Assembly: GCF_003056725.1 (NCBI RefSeq)
Contig: NZ_QBKZ01000002.1
Span: 198,525-262,524 of the forward strand
Direction of reading: 5' to 3'
Length of the DNA stretch: 64,000 nucleotides
Source of the DNA: Mangrovicoccus ximenensis
GTDB lineage: Bacteria; Pseudomonadota; Alphaproteobacteria; Rhodobacterales; Rhodobacteraceae
Positions within the stretch are counted from its first letter, which is position 1. Each line of letters begins with the position of its first letter. Both the position numbers and the translations under genes were made by a program. Positions 8,398 to 17,979 of this stretch are shown one piece after another. The notes beneath the pieces are model-generated. The model searched no databases. It saw only the letters and a program-made list of their open reading frames with translations, and was not told the origin of the DNA.

Positions 8398-9444
8398 GGC
8401 GGACATGAGGTCGCCCGGGAGCCTGCCGGGGTGGCCGCGCTGGTCACGCCCTGGAACTGGCCCCTGAACCAGGTGGCGCTGAAGGTCGGCGGCGCGCTGG
8501 CCGCGGGCTGCGCGATGATCCTGAAGCCCTCCGAGCTGTCGGCCGGGGCGGGGCTGATCTTTGCCGAGTGCATGGCGGCGGCGGGCGCGCCCGAGGGCCT
8601 GTTCACGGTGCTTGTCGGCGATGGCGAGACCGGGCGCCTGCTGGCCTCGCATCCGGACATCGACATTGCCAGCTTCACCGGCTCGACCTCGGTCGGGCGG
8701 CGGATCGCGGCGTCGGCGGGGGCGAACCTGGTGCCGGTTCTGCTGGAGCTGGGCGGGAAATCCGCCAACCTGCTCTTCGCCGATTGCGACCTGACCCTCG
8801 CGGTCAAGCAGGGCGTGGCGCATTGCTTCCGCAACACGGGGCAGTCCTGCAACGCGGCCTCGCGGATGCTGGTGGCGCGCGAGGTCTATGACGAGGCGGT
8901 CGCCCTGGCGGCGGCGGAGGCGGCGGAGTGGCGCATGGGCGCGCCTTCGGCGGAGGGCGGCCATCTCGGTCCGCTGGTCTCGCAGGCGCAGCACGAGCGG
9001 GTCCAGACCCATATCGAGGCGGCGCTGGAAGACGGCGCGCGGCTGGTTGCGGGCGGGCCGGGCCGGCCCGAGGGCTTCGAGCGCGGCTGGTATCCGCGCC
9101 CGACGGTCTTTGCCGACGTGACGCCCGGGATGCGGCTGTTTCGCGAGGAGGTCTTCGGCCCGGTCCTGTCGATCACCCCCTTCGACAGCGAGGACGAGGC
9201 CGTCCGGCTGGCCAACGAGGGCGATTACGGGTTGGCGGGCTATGTCCAGACCGCCGATCCCGCGCGCCAGCGCCGCGTGGCCGCCCGGCTGAAGGTCGGC
9301 ATGGTCCAGATCAATGGCCGCAGCCGGGCCGAGGGCGCGCCCTTCGGCGGCGTGCGGCAGTCGGGCCATGGCCGCGAAGCCGGGATCTGGGGCATCCGCG
9401 CCTTCCAGGTGATCAAGTCGGTGAGCGGCCTCGATCCGCTCTGA
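8398..9444 (+). pseudogene. Aldehyde dehydrogenase, 5' truncated
   Basis: An in-frame ALDH sequence starts at GHEVAREPAG, runs through VTPWNWPLNQ, SFTGSTSVGRR, the glutamate motif LLELGGKSAN and the catalytic cysteine GQSCNAASRM, and ends normally (PFGGVRQSGHGREAGIWG) at 9444. ALDHs have ~475 residues; about 130 N-terminal residues are missing and no proper start codon exists, although GTG 8431 would open the frame. NAD(P)-dependent oxidation of an aldehyde to an acid is the family activity; the substrate cannot be told. The catalytic residues are present but part of the cofactor domain is gone, so it is probably dead. Confidence 0.85.
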
Positions 9445-9473
9445 GCGGACGATCACGGAAAAAGTGAACGGCC

Positions 9474-9488
9474 TTCCAGCTGCTGGAA
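9474..9488 (+). promoter_or_regulatory. CueR-type operator upstream of copA
   Basis: TTCCAGCTGCTGGAA is a perfect interrupted dyad of the kind bound by MerR-family copper regulators between the -35 and -10 of copper ATPase promoters. It lies 85 bases before a copper-ATPase start. The association is established for CueR/copA; binding here is inferred. Confidence 0.65.
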
Positions 9489-9572
9489 CCCGGATTTGGC
9501 ACGCGAACGGCTCGGAGCGAGGTGCTAAGCATGGGGCCGCCATGCTGCCACCGCGCCGGAAGGAGTAGTTCC

Positions 9573-9722
9573 ATGTCGCTGCACGATCCCGTCAGTTTCC
9601 GCCTGTCCGGCCTCAATTGCGGGGCCTGCGCCGGCCGCGCCGAGAAGGCGCTGTCCGCGGTGCCCGGCGTCGAGGCGGCGCAGGTCAACCTCGCGACGCA
9701 TACCGCGCAGGTGCGGGGCGGC
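9573..9722 (+). pseudogene. copA: copA 5' fragment (copper-exporting P-type ATPase)
   Basis: ATG 9573, after a GGAAGGAG ribosome site, opens a heavy-metal-associated domain: LNCGACAGRAEKALSAVPGV with the copper-binding CxxC, then EAAQVNLATHTAQV. CopA pumps Cu(I) out of the cytoplasm. Only ~50 codons remain before the sequence switches, in another frame, to a uracil-DNA glycosylase near 9722. The upstream CueR-type dyad supports the copper assignment. The transmembrane and ATPase domains are absent. Confidence 0.75.
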
Positions 9723-10222
9723 AGCCCTGGTTCCGCCCCGGCACCCGCATCCTGGTGGCCGGCCAGGCGCCGGGGCTGCGCGTCCACGAGGCCGGGCGGC
9801 CGTTCCTCGACCGCTCCGGCGACCGGCTGCGCGACTGGATGGGGATCGAGGCGGACACCTTCTACGACCGATCGCTGGTCAGCGTGCTGCCGACGGCGTT
9901 CTGTTTCCCGGGCTATTCCGCCAAGGGATCGGATCTTCCGCCGCCGCCGCTCTGCTGGGAGACTTGGCATGGCCGCGTTCTGGAGGAGATCGGCGACGTG
10001 CCGCTGCGGCTGATCATCGGCAGCTACGCGATTCGGCGCCATCTCGGCTTGAAAGGTCCCGTGACGGAGATCGTGCGGGGCTGGCACGCCCATGCGCCGG
10101 GCACCTTCGTGCTGCCGCACCCGTCCTGGCGCAACAACGCCTGGCTGAAACGCCACCCGTGGTTCGAGGACGACCTGCTGCCCGCCCTGCAGGCAGCGGT
10201 CAGGGATGCGCTTCGCGGCTAG
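9722..10222 (+). pseudogene. Uracil-DNA glycosylase family protein, 5' truncated
   Basis: The frame reads TRILVAGQAPGLRVHEAGRP (the GxAPG uracil-binding loop), LVSVLPTAFCFPGY, LRLIIGSYAIRRHLG and the C-terminal LPHPSWRNNAWLKRHPWF, which holds the HPS catalytic loop. It stops at TAG 10222. About 35 N-terminal residues, usually with a CxxC pair, are replaced by the copA start. Family role: removing uracil or damaged bases from DNA. The HPSWRNNAW segment lies in a 29-base perfect direct repeat also present at 11310-11338, so this 3' end looks like an integrase attachment site. Confidence 0.75.
10112..10140 (+). repeat. 29-bp direct repeat, copy 1 (candidate attL)
   Basis: Identical to 11310-11338. 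It encodes the catalytic LPHPSWRNN part of the UDG gene. With an integrase fragment between the copies, the pattern is that of left and right attachment sites of an integrative element. Confidence 0.7.
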
Positions 10223-11310
10223 TTTGCCGCACCCCTCGTCCCGCAAAAGGCAAGAGCTGGACGGAGCCTCCGGAGCAAGTCGAGCGCGGCGGAACACCGG
10301 CGCACCGTCGTTCAGGGTTCCTGCAAGCCGGTGACCCACGCCTCTGGAACGACCGGTCCTGGCTGGAGCCCGGCACCCGGAACCATCGCGGCGAACGGCT
10401 CGCGCCAGAGACAATCGCCGCCAAGGTTTGCCGCGTCTGCGCCATGTACGGATGGTTCGCAGAGAAGGGCTGGTTCCGCGGCGATCTTGGCCCCCGCGCG
10501 CTCCGCAAGCGCGTGTATCGCCGCGGCGGAACGCCAGACCGGTATCATTCCGGCACCGGCCGCAACCAGGGAGCATTGCTCGGCCCCACCGGATCCGCTT
10601 TGGCAGAGGTGCGGAAAAGGAACCCGGCCGGACTCCCGCGCACCCTGACAGCGTCCGATCTGCGCAAGCTGGAGGACACCCTTGCCAGAAGCATCGCCGC
10701 GGCGGATGAAGGCAGCGCACGCCGCGACAAGCATGTGCGCGATCAGCTCATCTTTTCCGTCGGACGTATCGCCGGACTCCGGGTCGAGGAGATGGAAGGT
10801 CTGCCGGTGGCAAAGATCATGGCGCTCCGCCTGCGGGGCGCCGGGCCGGCAGAGACACGCAAGCTTGCGGTGACAGGCAAGTTCGGCAGGACTCGGGAGG
10901 TCGACTTTCCGGTAGCGCTGCTCCGGCAGCTGCAGGCTTACGCTCTCGGTCTGCGGCCGAAGGCTGTCGAGGATAGCGGACGTGACCCCGCTGGGCTCTT
11001 TGTCGCCCATCTCGGCAAGGCGCGCGGCCGGGCGCTGGCCATCCGCGGATTGCAGCGCGCGATGGAGGACCTCTTCATCCGGGCCGGACTCTTCGACCTC
11101 GTCCCCTGCAAGACCGCAGCAGGGGTCCAGCGGCTGGACGGGAGCGGCAGGCCGCTCCTGCGTCCGCGCGCGCGGCACAGCATCCACGACCTGCGCCATA
11201 CCTGTGCCGTCGAGACCTACTATGCTTGTCTGCGCCTGCTCCATGACCGCCTCCAGGCGCTGGCCAAGGTCCGGGCCCAGCTGGGGCACAAGGACATCGC
11301 GACGACCGAC
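10223..11310 (+). pseudogene. Tyrosine recombinase remnant between att-like repeats
   Basis: An open frame shows the catalytic arginine region (LIFSVGRIAGLRVEEMEGL), a beta-hairpin lysine region (LAVTGKFGRTREVDF), the box HDLRHTCAVETYYA and LGHKDIATT. The sequence breaks two codons later, at the direct repeat, exactly where the tyrosine nucleophile is expected. No start codon is evident; the left end directly follows the UDG stop, so the N-terminus is also missing or degraded. Known: such integrases insert elements at gene 3' ends and carry their att site next to int. Inference: this is the last relic of an element integrated into the UDG gene. Confidence 0.7.
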
Positions 11311-11338
11311 TGCCGCACCCGTCCTGGCGCAACAACGC
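11310..11338 (+). repeat. 29-bp direct repeat, copy 2 (candidate attR)
   Basis: Perfect copy of 10112-10140. It is followed by further UDG-like coding similarity (AWLKANLWFGAELLPAL), meaning this side carries the displaced original 3' end of the target gene. Confidence 0.7.
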
Positions 11339-11416
11339 ATGGCTCAAGGCCAATCTCTGGTTCGGCGCCGAGCTGCTTCCGGCGCTGCGCGCGACGCGCT
11401 GCAGGCAGACGGGTAA
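11310..11416 (+). pseudogene. Displaced 3' end of a uracil-DNA glycosylase gene
   Basis: Thirty-odd codons parallel the end of the UDG gene at 10112-10222: HPSWRNNAWLKANLWFGAEL against HPSWRNNAWLKRHPWFEDDL. The last residues appear shifted by one frame, with ARDALQADG then TAA at 11414. It is what would be left of the chromosomal 3' end after an element inserted and supplied a replacement end. Confidence 0.6.
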
Positions 11417-11443
11417 CCGGGAGGGAGGACCGCCCCCTCCCGG
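11417..11443. terminator. Hairpin terminator
   Basis: A perfect 9-bp stem (CCGGGAGGG with CCCTCCCGG) between the UDG 3' end and the converging SMP-30 gene. It lacks a T-run but sits where both transcripts should end. Confidence 0.5.
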
Positions 11444-11449
11444 CGTGGG

Positions 11450-12493
11450 TCAGCTGTGCGAATAGAGCTGCAGCGCCTCTCCATAGACCCGGGCGCGGAA
11501 GATGTTCGCGCCCTCGCCGCGGCCCGCATCGCTGGTCACGATGAAGAGCTCGTTGGTCCCCGGACGCAGCGCCAGGCTGGTCGAGATCAGGTTGTGCCCC
11601 TCGTCGCGGCCTGGGATCAGAACCTGGCCGATCGGGATGCCCGCCCGGTTGAAGACCAGCACCCGGCCCTGGCCGAACAGCGCGACATAGAGGTTGCCGT
11701 CGGCGTCGATGCGCATCGAATCCGGCGCCGGGCCGTTGAAATGGTAGCCGATCGTGGTCCCGAAGGGCGCGACCGTGGTCGCATCGGCCAGCTGCACCCG
11801 GTGCAGCAGGTTGCGGCTGAATTCCGTCGACCACAGCTCGGTGCCGTCGGGGCTGAGCGCGATGCCGTTGGCCAGCGCCATGTTCGGCAGGATGGCGACC
11901 GGATCGCCGCCCTCGGGGCCGACATGGTAGATGCCGCCGACGGGTTCGGTCGAGGTGCCCTGGAAATCGGTGAAATAGAACCCGCCCTCGGCATCGAAGA
12001 CCAGGTCGTCGGGCAGCAGGCCGGCATCCGGCGAGACGATATCGGTCAGCCCCGAGCCGTCGGGATTGATCGCGAAGATCGAGCCGCCATCGGTGAAGTT
12101 GCCGGGGCTGGCGACGAAGATGCGGCCGTCGCGGTGGATTGCCGTGCCGCCGGTGCTGCGCGGGTTCGGCGCGATCAGCGTGGTCATCTGCCTGTCCATG
12201 GTGGCGCGCACCACCCCGCCGTCGAGCGGCAGCGTGAAGATCAGGTCGCCCTGGCGGTCGAAGGCCGGACCTTCGAGGAAGACGCCCTTGTCGGACACTT
12301 TCAGCCAGTGCTCGGCCACGACCGTGTCGAGCCCGGCCTCTGCCGAGGGGATCGGAACGGCGCTTGCGGGGGCGGCCCCGAGGCTCGGGATCGCATCGCC
12401 GCCATCGGCGAAGGCAGGGACGCGGGCCAGACTGCCCGCGACGGAAGCGGCGGCAATGCGCGTCATCAGGGCGCGCCGGGTAAGGGAAGACAT
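11450..12493 (-). CDS. SMP-30/gluconolactonase-like secreted beta-propeller
   Basis: 347 residues from ATG 12493. The N-terminus (SSLTRRALMTRIAAASVAGS) has a twin-arginine and a hydrophobic stretch, so Tat export is likely. The body is a six-bladed propeller of the SMP-30 type: EGPAFDRQGDLIFT, GGTAIHRDGRIFVASPG, LPDDLVFDAEGGFYFTDF, LANGIALSPDGTELW and the metal-site region MRIDADGNLYVALF. Family members hydrolyse sugar lactones with a divalent metal; the exact substrate is unknown. The downstream partner upstream on the same strand is a cytochrome c fragment, suggesting a periplasmic sugar-oxidation cluster. The gene looks complete. Confidence 0.85.
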   Translation of the reverse strand: MSSLTRRALMTRIAAASVAGSLARVPAFADGGDAIPSLGAAPASAVPIPSAEAGLDTVVAEHWLKVSDKGVFLEGPAFDRQGDLIFTLPLDGGVVRATMDRQMTTLIAPNPRSTGGTAIHRDGRIFVASPGNFTDGGSIFAINPDGSGLTDIVSPDAGLLPDDLVFDAEGGFYFTDFQGTSTEPVGGIYHVGPEGGDPVAILPNMALANGIALSPDGTELWSTEFSRNLLHRVQLADATTVAPFGTTIGYHFNGPAPDSMRIDADGNLYVALFGQGRVLVFNRAGIPIGQVLIPGRDEGHNLISTSLALRPGTNELFIVTSDAGRGEGANIFRARVYGEALQLYSHS

Positions 12494-12606
12494 TGAAGTT
12501 GCTCCGCTGAAGGTTTGTGGCGGGCACCGGCGCGGCCCTCGGGCCGGACCGGCGTCCCGGGCGGGGGCGGCGGCTGTGCCGTCCCCGTCCATCGGCATCC
12601 GTCCGT

Positions 12607-12936
12607 TCAGCGCATCTGAAGGACGATCGGGCTGCTGCTGGCCGGATCGGTATGGGCGCGCATCGCGCCGACTGCTTCGGCCGTGACCGCGCCGCCGGAA
12701 TTGCCCCAGGCGCCGCGCAGGTAGCTCAGCACCTGGGCGATCTCGGCATCCGACAGCTGGGCGCGGAAGGGCGGCATCCGGTAGGCATCGGGCACGCCGT
12801 CGGTCACCACCCGCCACGACCCGTTCAGCGTGACGTTGATCTGCGAGTCGGGCGCATCGACCAGCGAGGATGCCGCCGCGGCGAGCGGCGGGATCCAGGG
12901 CGCCTGCCCCTCGCCCTCGGCCCCGTGGCAATGGGC
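12607..12936 (-). pseudogene. Cytochrome c, C-terminal heme domain fragment
   Basis: The frame begins inside a heme-binding motif (only HCHGAEGEGQ of CxxCH remains) and continues PWIPPLAAAASSLV, GVPDAYRMPPFRAQLSDAEI (axial methionine) and VLSYLRGAWGN, ending at 12607. This is the third heme domain of the cytochrome subunit of membrane dehydrogenases (alcohol or gluconate type). The 5' part, including two hemes, is lost at a join near 12936 with a plus-strand tannase. The downstream lactonase gene, 113 bases on, is probably its operon partner. Confidence 0.7.
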
Positions 12937-14097
12937 GCCGGGATTGACGGCGTGATCCCGGTGGTGGCCGAGCTCGGCCTGGCGCGCGCGTCGTCGAACG
13001 GCGGCAACCGGGCGTCCGCGGAAGCCGAGGCTGCCCCGGGCGTCTGGCTCCAGGATACCGCCGAAGCGCGCGCATCGCTGCGGGACTATGCCTACGAGGC
13101 CAGCGCCGCGACCCTGGCCTTCAGCCTCGATGTCATCGAGGCGGCCTATGGCCGGCCACCGGCATACAGCTATTTCAACGGCTGCTCGAACGGCGGCCGC
13201 AACGCGTATATCGCGGCCGAGCGGCTCGGCGCGAAATTCGACGGGATTGCAGCGGGCTGCGAAGGCATGTCGCTGGGCGGACAGGTCGCGCGCTGGCTTG
13301 CCGTTTCGAACACGGCGGGCACGGAGGCCGGGCTGAGCGCGGAGCAGTACCACGCCGCCTATCTCGCGGCGGTCGAGGCCTGCGATCCGCTGGATGGCAG
13401 CCAAGACGGCGTGGTCTCCGATCCGGCGGCCTGCCATTTCCGGCCCGCCAGCCTGGGGTGCGGGGTCTCGGACGCCGCAACCTGCCTGACCCCGCCCCAG
13501 GTCGCCACGCTCGACATGCTCTATTCCGACATGACCGGCAGCGACGGAGAGGTGATCTACTCGGCCTATCCGCCCGCCGATTTCGGCAAATGGATCGATC
13601 TCCAGGCCGCGCTCGGGGGCGGCTATGCCTGGATCGCGACGGATGCGCCGGACTGGGCCCTCTCGGCCGAACGCCGCCGCGCCTTCGAGCCCGGCCGCGA
13701 CCACTACCGCATCGAGACGGGGCTGCTGCGCGCCGGGTTCGGCCATGACCGGATCGCGGTCGCGGATTGGGTCGCGGCCGGCGGCAAGCTGATCTCCTGG
13801 CACGCCGTCGGCGACGGTCTCGTCTCGGCCAATGACCATGTGCGCAACTTCAGGAACATGCTGGCCACGGCTGCCGATCTCCGCGCGGCGCGGGGCAATC
13901 CGGCGCCCGTTTCCGACAGTGCCGCCTTCTTTGCCATTCCCGGCGGCGACCACGGTCCGATGTTCGGTCCGAGCGAGCCGGAGCTCGTCTCCGCGCTGAT
14001 CCGCTGGGTCGAGACCGGCGCCGCGCCGGATGGCCTCGAGGCCATCGTGGCAGGCGTGCCGCGCATCGTCCGCCCCTACGGTCCGGCGATGCCCTGA
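12937..14097 (+). pseudogene. Tannase/feruloyl esterase family, 5' truncated
   Basis: The frame carries the nucleophile motif YFNGCSNGGRNAYIAAERL, the paired cysteine C(SN)GG region, VAAGGKLISWHAVGDGLVSA (acid residue) and GGDHGPM near the end, which together define the tannase/feruloyl esterase fold. Members are ~500-560 residues and exported; this copy keeps about the last 370. The N-terminal part with the signal peptide is missing, the frame instead running out of a cytochrome c gene on the other strand. Family role: cleaving esters of phenolic acids. Probably inactive because it lacks a start and export signal. Confidence 0.8.
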
Positions 14098-14189
14098 TGC
14101 CGGCTCCCGCGGGCGGCCGGAAACACCGCTGAGACGGAGTGCGCAGCCTGAAAATAGACATCGGTGACAACCCCATTGAAAACCACCGC

Positions 14190-14256
14190 ATGTCCACAGG
14201 ATAAGTGTGTCCGGGGAAAGGGGAACGCTGGCCCTTAGCTGATTTGCGCAACAGCG
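14190..14256. mobile_element. Solo insertion-sequence end (family A)
   Basis: The block contains GATAAGTGTGTCCGGGGAAA and ends TTAGCTGATTTGCGCAACAG. The same arrangement occurs inverted near 20578-20640, again near 57550-57618, and the outer 20 bases occur near 969-986. No transposase remains next to it. The outer GCTGTTGCGCAAAT resembles terminal repeats of IS5/IS6-like elements. Confidence 0.6.
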
Positions 14257-14281
14257 CCGCGGAGGTCTGCAGCCATCCCGC

Positions 14282-15367
14282 TCAAATGCCCGCCCGTCTG
14301 CGCAAGGCGTTGGTCAAGGGGCGCTCCACCAGAACATGGGCGGATGCGCCGGCAGCCACGCCGCCGAGGATCAGAAGGGCAAAGCTGGTCCATGGCGGGG
14401 CTGCGGCATTGATGCCGAGCGCGAGGACAACTTTGGCGCCGACCGCCAGGGCAACGCCGTGGACCAGATAGATCGCATAGGACGCGTCGCCGAGGAAGCT
14501 GAGGAGCCGGGGCGCGGCGAGCATGCCGTGCAGTTCCAGTGCCGCCAGCCCGGCAACGACGCTTGCGAGACCGGCGCCGAAGATCAGGGTCCGGATGCCG
14601 TGATCCATGTCTGCTGCGCCGGTGACATCGGCCAGGCCGATGGCCAGGAACAGGGCCAGTCCGCACAGCGCGAGTGCGGCGCCTGCCGGGGCGCTCAGGC
14701 TGCGATAGGTGGCTGCGGCGAGCATGCCCATCGGGAAGAGGAGGTTGTAAGGCGAAAACAGGTCGTCCAGCGGATAGCTGGCCGTTGCGCCCATGCTGAC
14801 GCAGAGCGCTGCCAGGATCCACAGGCAGAATGCGGCAACCCCCAGCCGGTGGGAGACGATCAGCAGGGCGAAGACGGCTTAGAACAGGAATTCGTGCGAC
14901 ATCGTCCAGGCCTGATGCACGATCAGCGGCCTGTCTCCCGCCATGGGGACGAGAAATATCGAATGAAGGAGCTGGAGCGGGCCGGGGCCGCCGGACGACT
15001 GGGCGAAGACAAGGAGAATGGTCCCGAGGAGCACCGCCCAGTAGAAGGGCAGGACCCGCAGCAGGCGCTTCTTGACGAAGCGCAGCGCCCTTGCCGGCCG
15101 GCCGATATCGCCGCGATGCACCATGAGCATGATGAAGCCGCTGAGGACGAAGAAATATTCCACGCCCGCATAGCCGAGGTCGAAGATCGGGCTGATCGAT
15201 GCGCCGGGATGCAGGCGTTCCGGCAGGTAGAAGACATGGGCATGGAAGGCCACGACCGCGATGGCGGCCAGGGCCCGTCCTGCCTGCAATGTCGTGAGAG
15301 CGCGCTCCGGGCGGGCCTTGTCGTGCGTGCCGCCATGCGCCTGCTGAGCTGCGGGTGCCTGTTCCAT
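14282..15367 (-). pseudogene. Acyltransferase 3 family membrane protein with an in-frame TAA
   Basis: From ATG 15367 the frame encodes an acyltransferase-3 protein: LTTLQAGRALAAIAVVAFHA with the catalytic histidine, GVEYFFVLSGFIMLMVHR, HQAWTMSHEFLF, and after the stop more transmembrane helices (LLFPMGMLAAATYRSLSA, GDASYAIYLVHGVALAV). TAA at 14879-14881 interrupts MSHEFLF-AVFALLIV, where the family usually has tyrosine, and the frame is otherwise perfect to 14282. These enzymes acylate surface glycans. A single base change or sequencing error explains it; a raw-read check would decide. The upstream flank (15368-15721) has no gene. Confidence 0.85.
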
Positions 15368-15721
15368 GGTAAATGCCTCGTTGAGAAAAACTCCGGAGAG
15401 GGTGTCGATCATCCGGGATTCCGGCAACGCAGAAAATTAATTTGGCAAGAAATCGGCGGATAGTTTCTCGTTGGCGGGCCCGCTCGCTGTCGGAGGGCGC
15501 TGCGCCGCGCGGCGGGGGCTGCCGGTCGGGTCCTGACCGGCGCCCGCAGGATGGCGGCTGCGCTGCAGGACCGCACCTGCAGGAAGGCATGACGTAGAGT
15601 TATCTTGCCGGAGGGCCTCTCCCGCGAGCGGGGGGCAGACCATATCTGCCAGTGCACCGGGCCGGGCAAGCGCCTGTCCGGGCGGCAGACTGCCGAAGCC
15701 AGACAACAGAGGAAACAGTAA
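15368..15721. other. Intergenic region
   Basis: About 350 bases between two diverging genes. I see no gene. It ends with a good ribosome site (GAGGAAAC) eight bases before ATG 15722, and must hold both promoters. Confidence 0.5.
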
Positions 15722-16005
15722 ATGGACACTTCCGACCGCCAGGCGATCAGCGGACTCTTCGACAAGCTTGCAGAGGTCGAGCGCCAGGCGCCGTCCCGCG
15801 ATGCCGATGCAGACCGCTTTATCGGCGATGCCATCGCCCGGCAGCCGGGCGCGCCCTATTACATGGCGCAGACCGTGGTCGTGCAGGAGCACGCCCTGAA
15901 CAATGCCCAGGCGCGGATCGAGCAGCTCGAGGGCGAGCTCGCGGCGGCGCAGCAGCGCGGCCAGGGCGGCGGCTTCCTGTCGGGCCTGTTCGGCGGCGGT
16001 GCTCC
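15722..16005 (+). pseudogene. DUF2076 protein, 3' truncated
   Basis: ATG 15722 opens ISGLFDKLAEVERQAPSRDA, then AQTVVVQEHALNNAQARIEQ, a coiled coil, and the glycine/glutamine-rich linker FLSGLFGGG. This is the N-terminal half of DUF2076 proteins, described as periplasmic ligand-binding sensor proteins in annotations without a proven role. The sequence switches near 16005 to a helicase gene in a different frame. The N-terminal 95 residues are intact. Confidence 0.75.
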
Positions 16006-17290
16006 GGCCGCGTGCCCCGTCCGCTGGATCTGGGGCGGCTGCCGGGCGAACTGGCCGAGGCTGCGCCGGAAACCGCCGCCGACCGCATCTCGCGCTGGCA
16101 GAGGAAGCTCCTCGACCTGTCGCTGCGCAACCGGCTGCTGAATTTCCGCGACACCCGCCAGACCCTGCCCTTCCTCTGCCCCGACGTGCCCGCGCTCGAG
16201 GACCGGCTGGCCGCCGGGCAGAAATTCCGCGCGCTGGCGCTGAAGGACGAGAACCCGGTCGGCCCGCGCGACCTGCCGCCGGGAGAGGAGGCGGCGCTGC
16301 TTGCAGAGGTCGCCGCAGACGCTTTCGCCAAAGGCCAGATCGCGGTGCCGCTGACCGGGGCCGAGACCCAGGCGCGGCTGCTGGAACTCTACCGCCGCGC
16401 GCGCAGCGACCTGGCCGAAGGCGGCACCAACACGCTGTTCCTCTCGGCGGGCTTCCTGCGCTGGAAGCGCAGCGAGGACGACGCCAAGAGCTACCGCGCG
16501 CCGCTCCTGCTGATCCCGGTGAAGATCTCGCGCCGCTCGGCCCAGTCGGATTTCGTGATCGAGCATCACGAGGACGACATCCGCTTCAACGCGACCCTGC
16601 TGGAATTCCTCAAGCGCGATTTCGACCTCGCCATCCCCGAGCTGGAAGGCGAGCTGCCCCGCGACGGCAGCGGCCATGACCTGCCGATGATCTTCGAGAT
16701 CCTGCGCCGCCGGGTCCGCGACGTTGCCGGGTTCGAAGTGGTGGAGGAGCTGGCGCTGTCCACCTTCTCCTTCGCCAAGTTCCTGATGTGGAAGGACCTT
16801 GTCGACCGCACCGACAGCCTGCGCGAAAGCGCGCTGGTCCGCCATCTGGTCGACGGGCCGGAGACCGCCTTCCTGGCCCCCGATGCGCCCGGCCTGCCCG
16901 AGCCGCGCGAGGTCGACCGCCGCCTGCCGCCCGAGACGCTCTTCGCGCCGCTGCCGGCGGATTCCTCGCAGCTGGCCGCCGTGCTGGCCGCGCAGGAGGG
17001 CCATGACTTCGTGCTGATCGGCCCGCCCGGCACCGGCAAGAGCCAGACCATCGCCAACATCATCTCGCAATGCCTCGGACTGGGGAAGACGGTGCTCTTC
17101 GTCGCCGAGAAGGCGGCTGCGCTCGACGTGGTGCAGCGGCGGCTCGCCGCCAGCGGGCTGGGCGACGCTGTGCTGGAGCTGCATTCGGCCAAAGCCGACC
17201 GCAAGACCGTGCTGGGCCAGCTCGGCCGCAGCTGGGACCGCGCCGCCGCCGCCTCGGAAACCCGCTGGGTGCAGGTGACGGGCGACCTCG
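16006..17290 (+). pseudogene. DUF4011-domain helicase, internal fragment
   Basis: An open frame of about 425 codons without its own start or stop. ISRWQRKLLDLSLRNRLLNF is the DUF4011 signature; a helicase core follows with Walker A IGPPGTGKSQTIANIISQ (about 17018-17070) and LFVAEKAAALDVVQRRL (motif Ia). It is cut at both ends: a DUF2076 gene on the left, an inverted ftsK gene on the right. Full proteins exceed 1500 residues and add Walker B, DUF3320 and often a Vsr-like nuclease domain; such proteins are linked to anti-phage defence (the Hhe type). Here it is a relic of about a quarter of the gene. Confidence 0.75.
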
Positions 17291-17968
17291 GCGTTCGGAG
17301 AGGCCCGCGGCCGCCCCCTGCCCTGCCTCGCCCGCGCGGCGCAGCAGCTTGTCATAGGCCAGCACCGTGCCGATCCCGAGGAACCGGCCGAGCCCCGCAA
17401 GCTCCGCGCGGGTGAAGCCGGTGCAGAACAGCCCGAAGGCCAGCACGCCGAGCCCCAGCAGCACAGCCGAGATCTTCAGCGACAGGCCGAGGGCGAAGGG
17501 CAGGATGCCGATCACGATGCCGAGCGCGGCGTCGCCGAGCATGCCGCCCAGACCGAAATGGTGCGTCCAGTCGGGTCCGGGCACGTAGCTCGAGGCATAG
17601 ACCGCCGCCAGCGCCACCCAGATCGGCAGGAACACGCCGCGGCTCAGCAGCCGGTCGCCGCCGCGGTGGAACAGGAACCGCCCGCCCCAGACCGCCAGCG
17701 CCGCCACCAGCGCCCAGGCACCGCGCCCGAAGATGAAGCTGAGCGCCGAGGCGACATAGGCGCCGGGATAGCCCAAGATGTTCTGCGGATCGCCGGTCGC
17801 GCTGCCGAGGAAGGACGGGTCGTAGGGCGAGTAGCTGGCGAGCATGAGCGCCAGCGCCACGCTGCTGGCCAGCAGCGCCAGGCCGATCAGCTCGCTCGTG
17901 CGCCTCTCCAGCGCCGCCTGGGTCTCGGCATCCAGGAGGGGATCACGTCCGCGGGTCGAATAGGCCAT
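17291..17968 (-). pseudogene. ftsK: ftsK 5' fragment (DNA translocase membrane domain)
   Basis: ATG 17968 starts a protein with four or five membrane helices: LIGLALLASSVALALMLASY, then SPYDPSFLGSATGDPQNILG, VASALSFIFGRGAWALVAAL, LLSRGVFLPIWVALAAVYAS, LGIVIGILPFALGLSLKISA. This is the FtsK N-terminal anchor. FtsK moves chromosome dimers at the septum and is about 900 residues in relatives. The linker and ATPase motor are missing after about residue 225. The aminotransferase remnant 12 bases downstream of the start side is its usual Rhodobacterales neighbour (dapC). Confidence 0.82.
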
Positions 17969-17979
17969 GGCTCAGGTCC

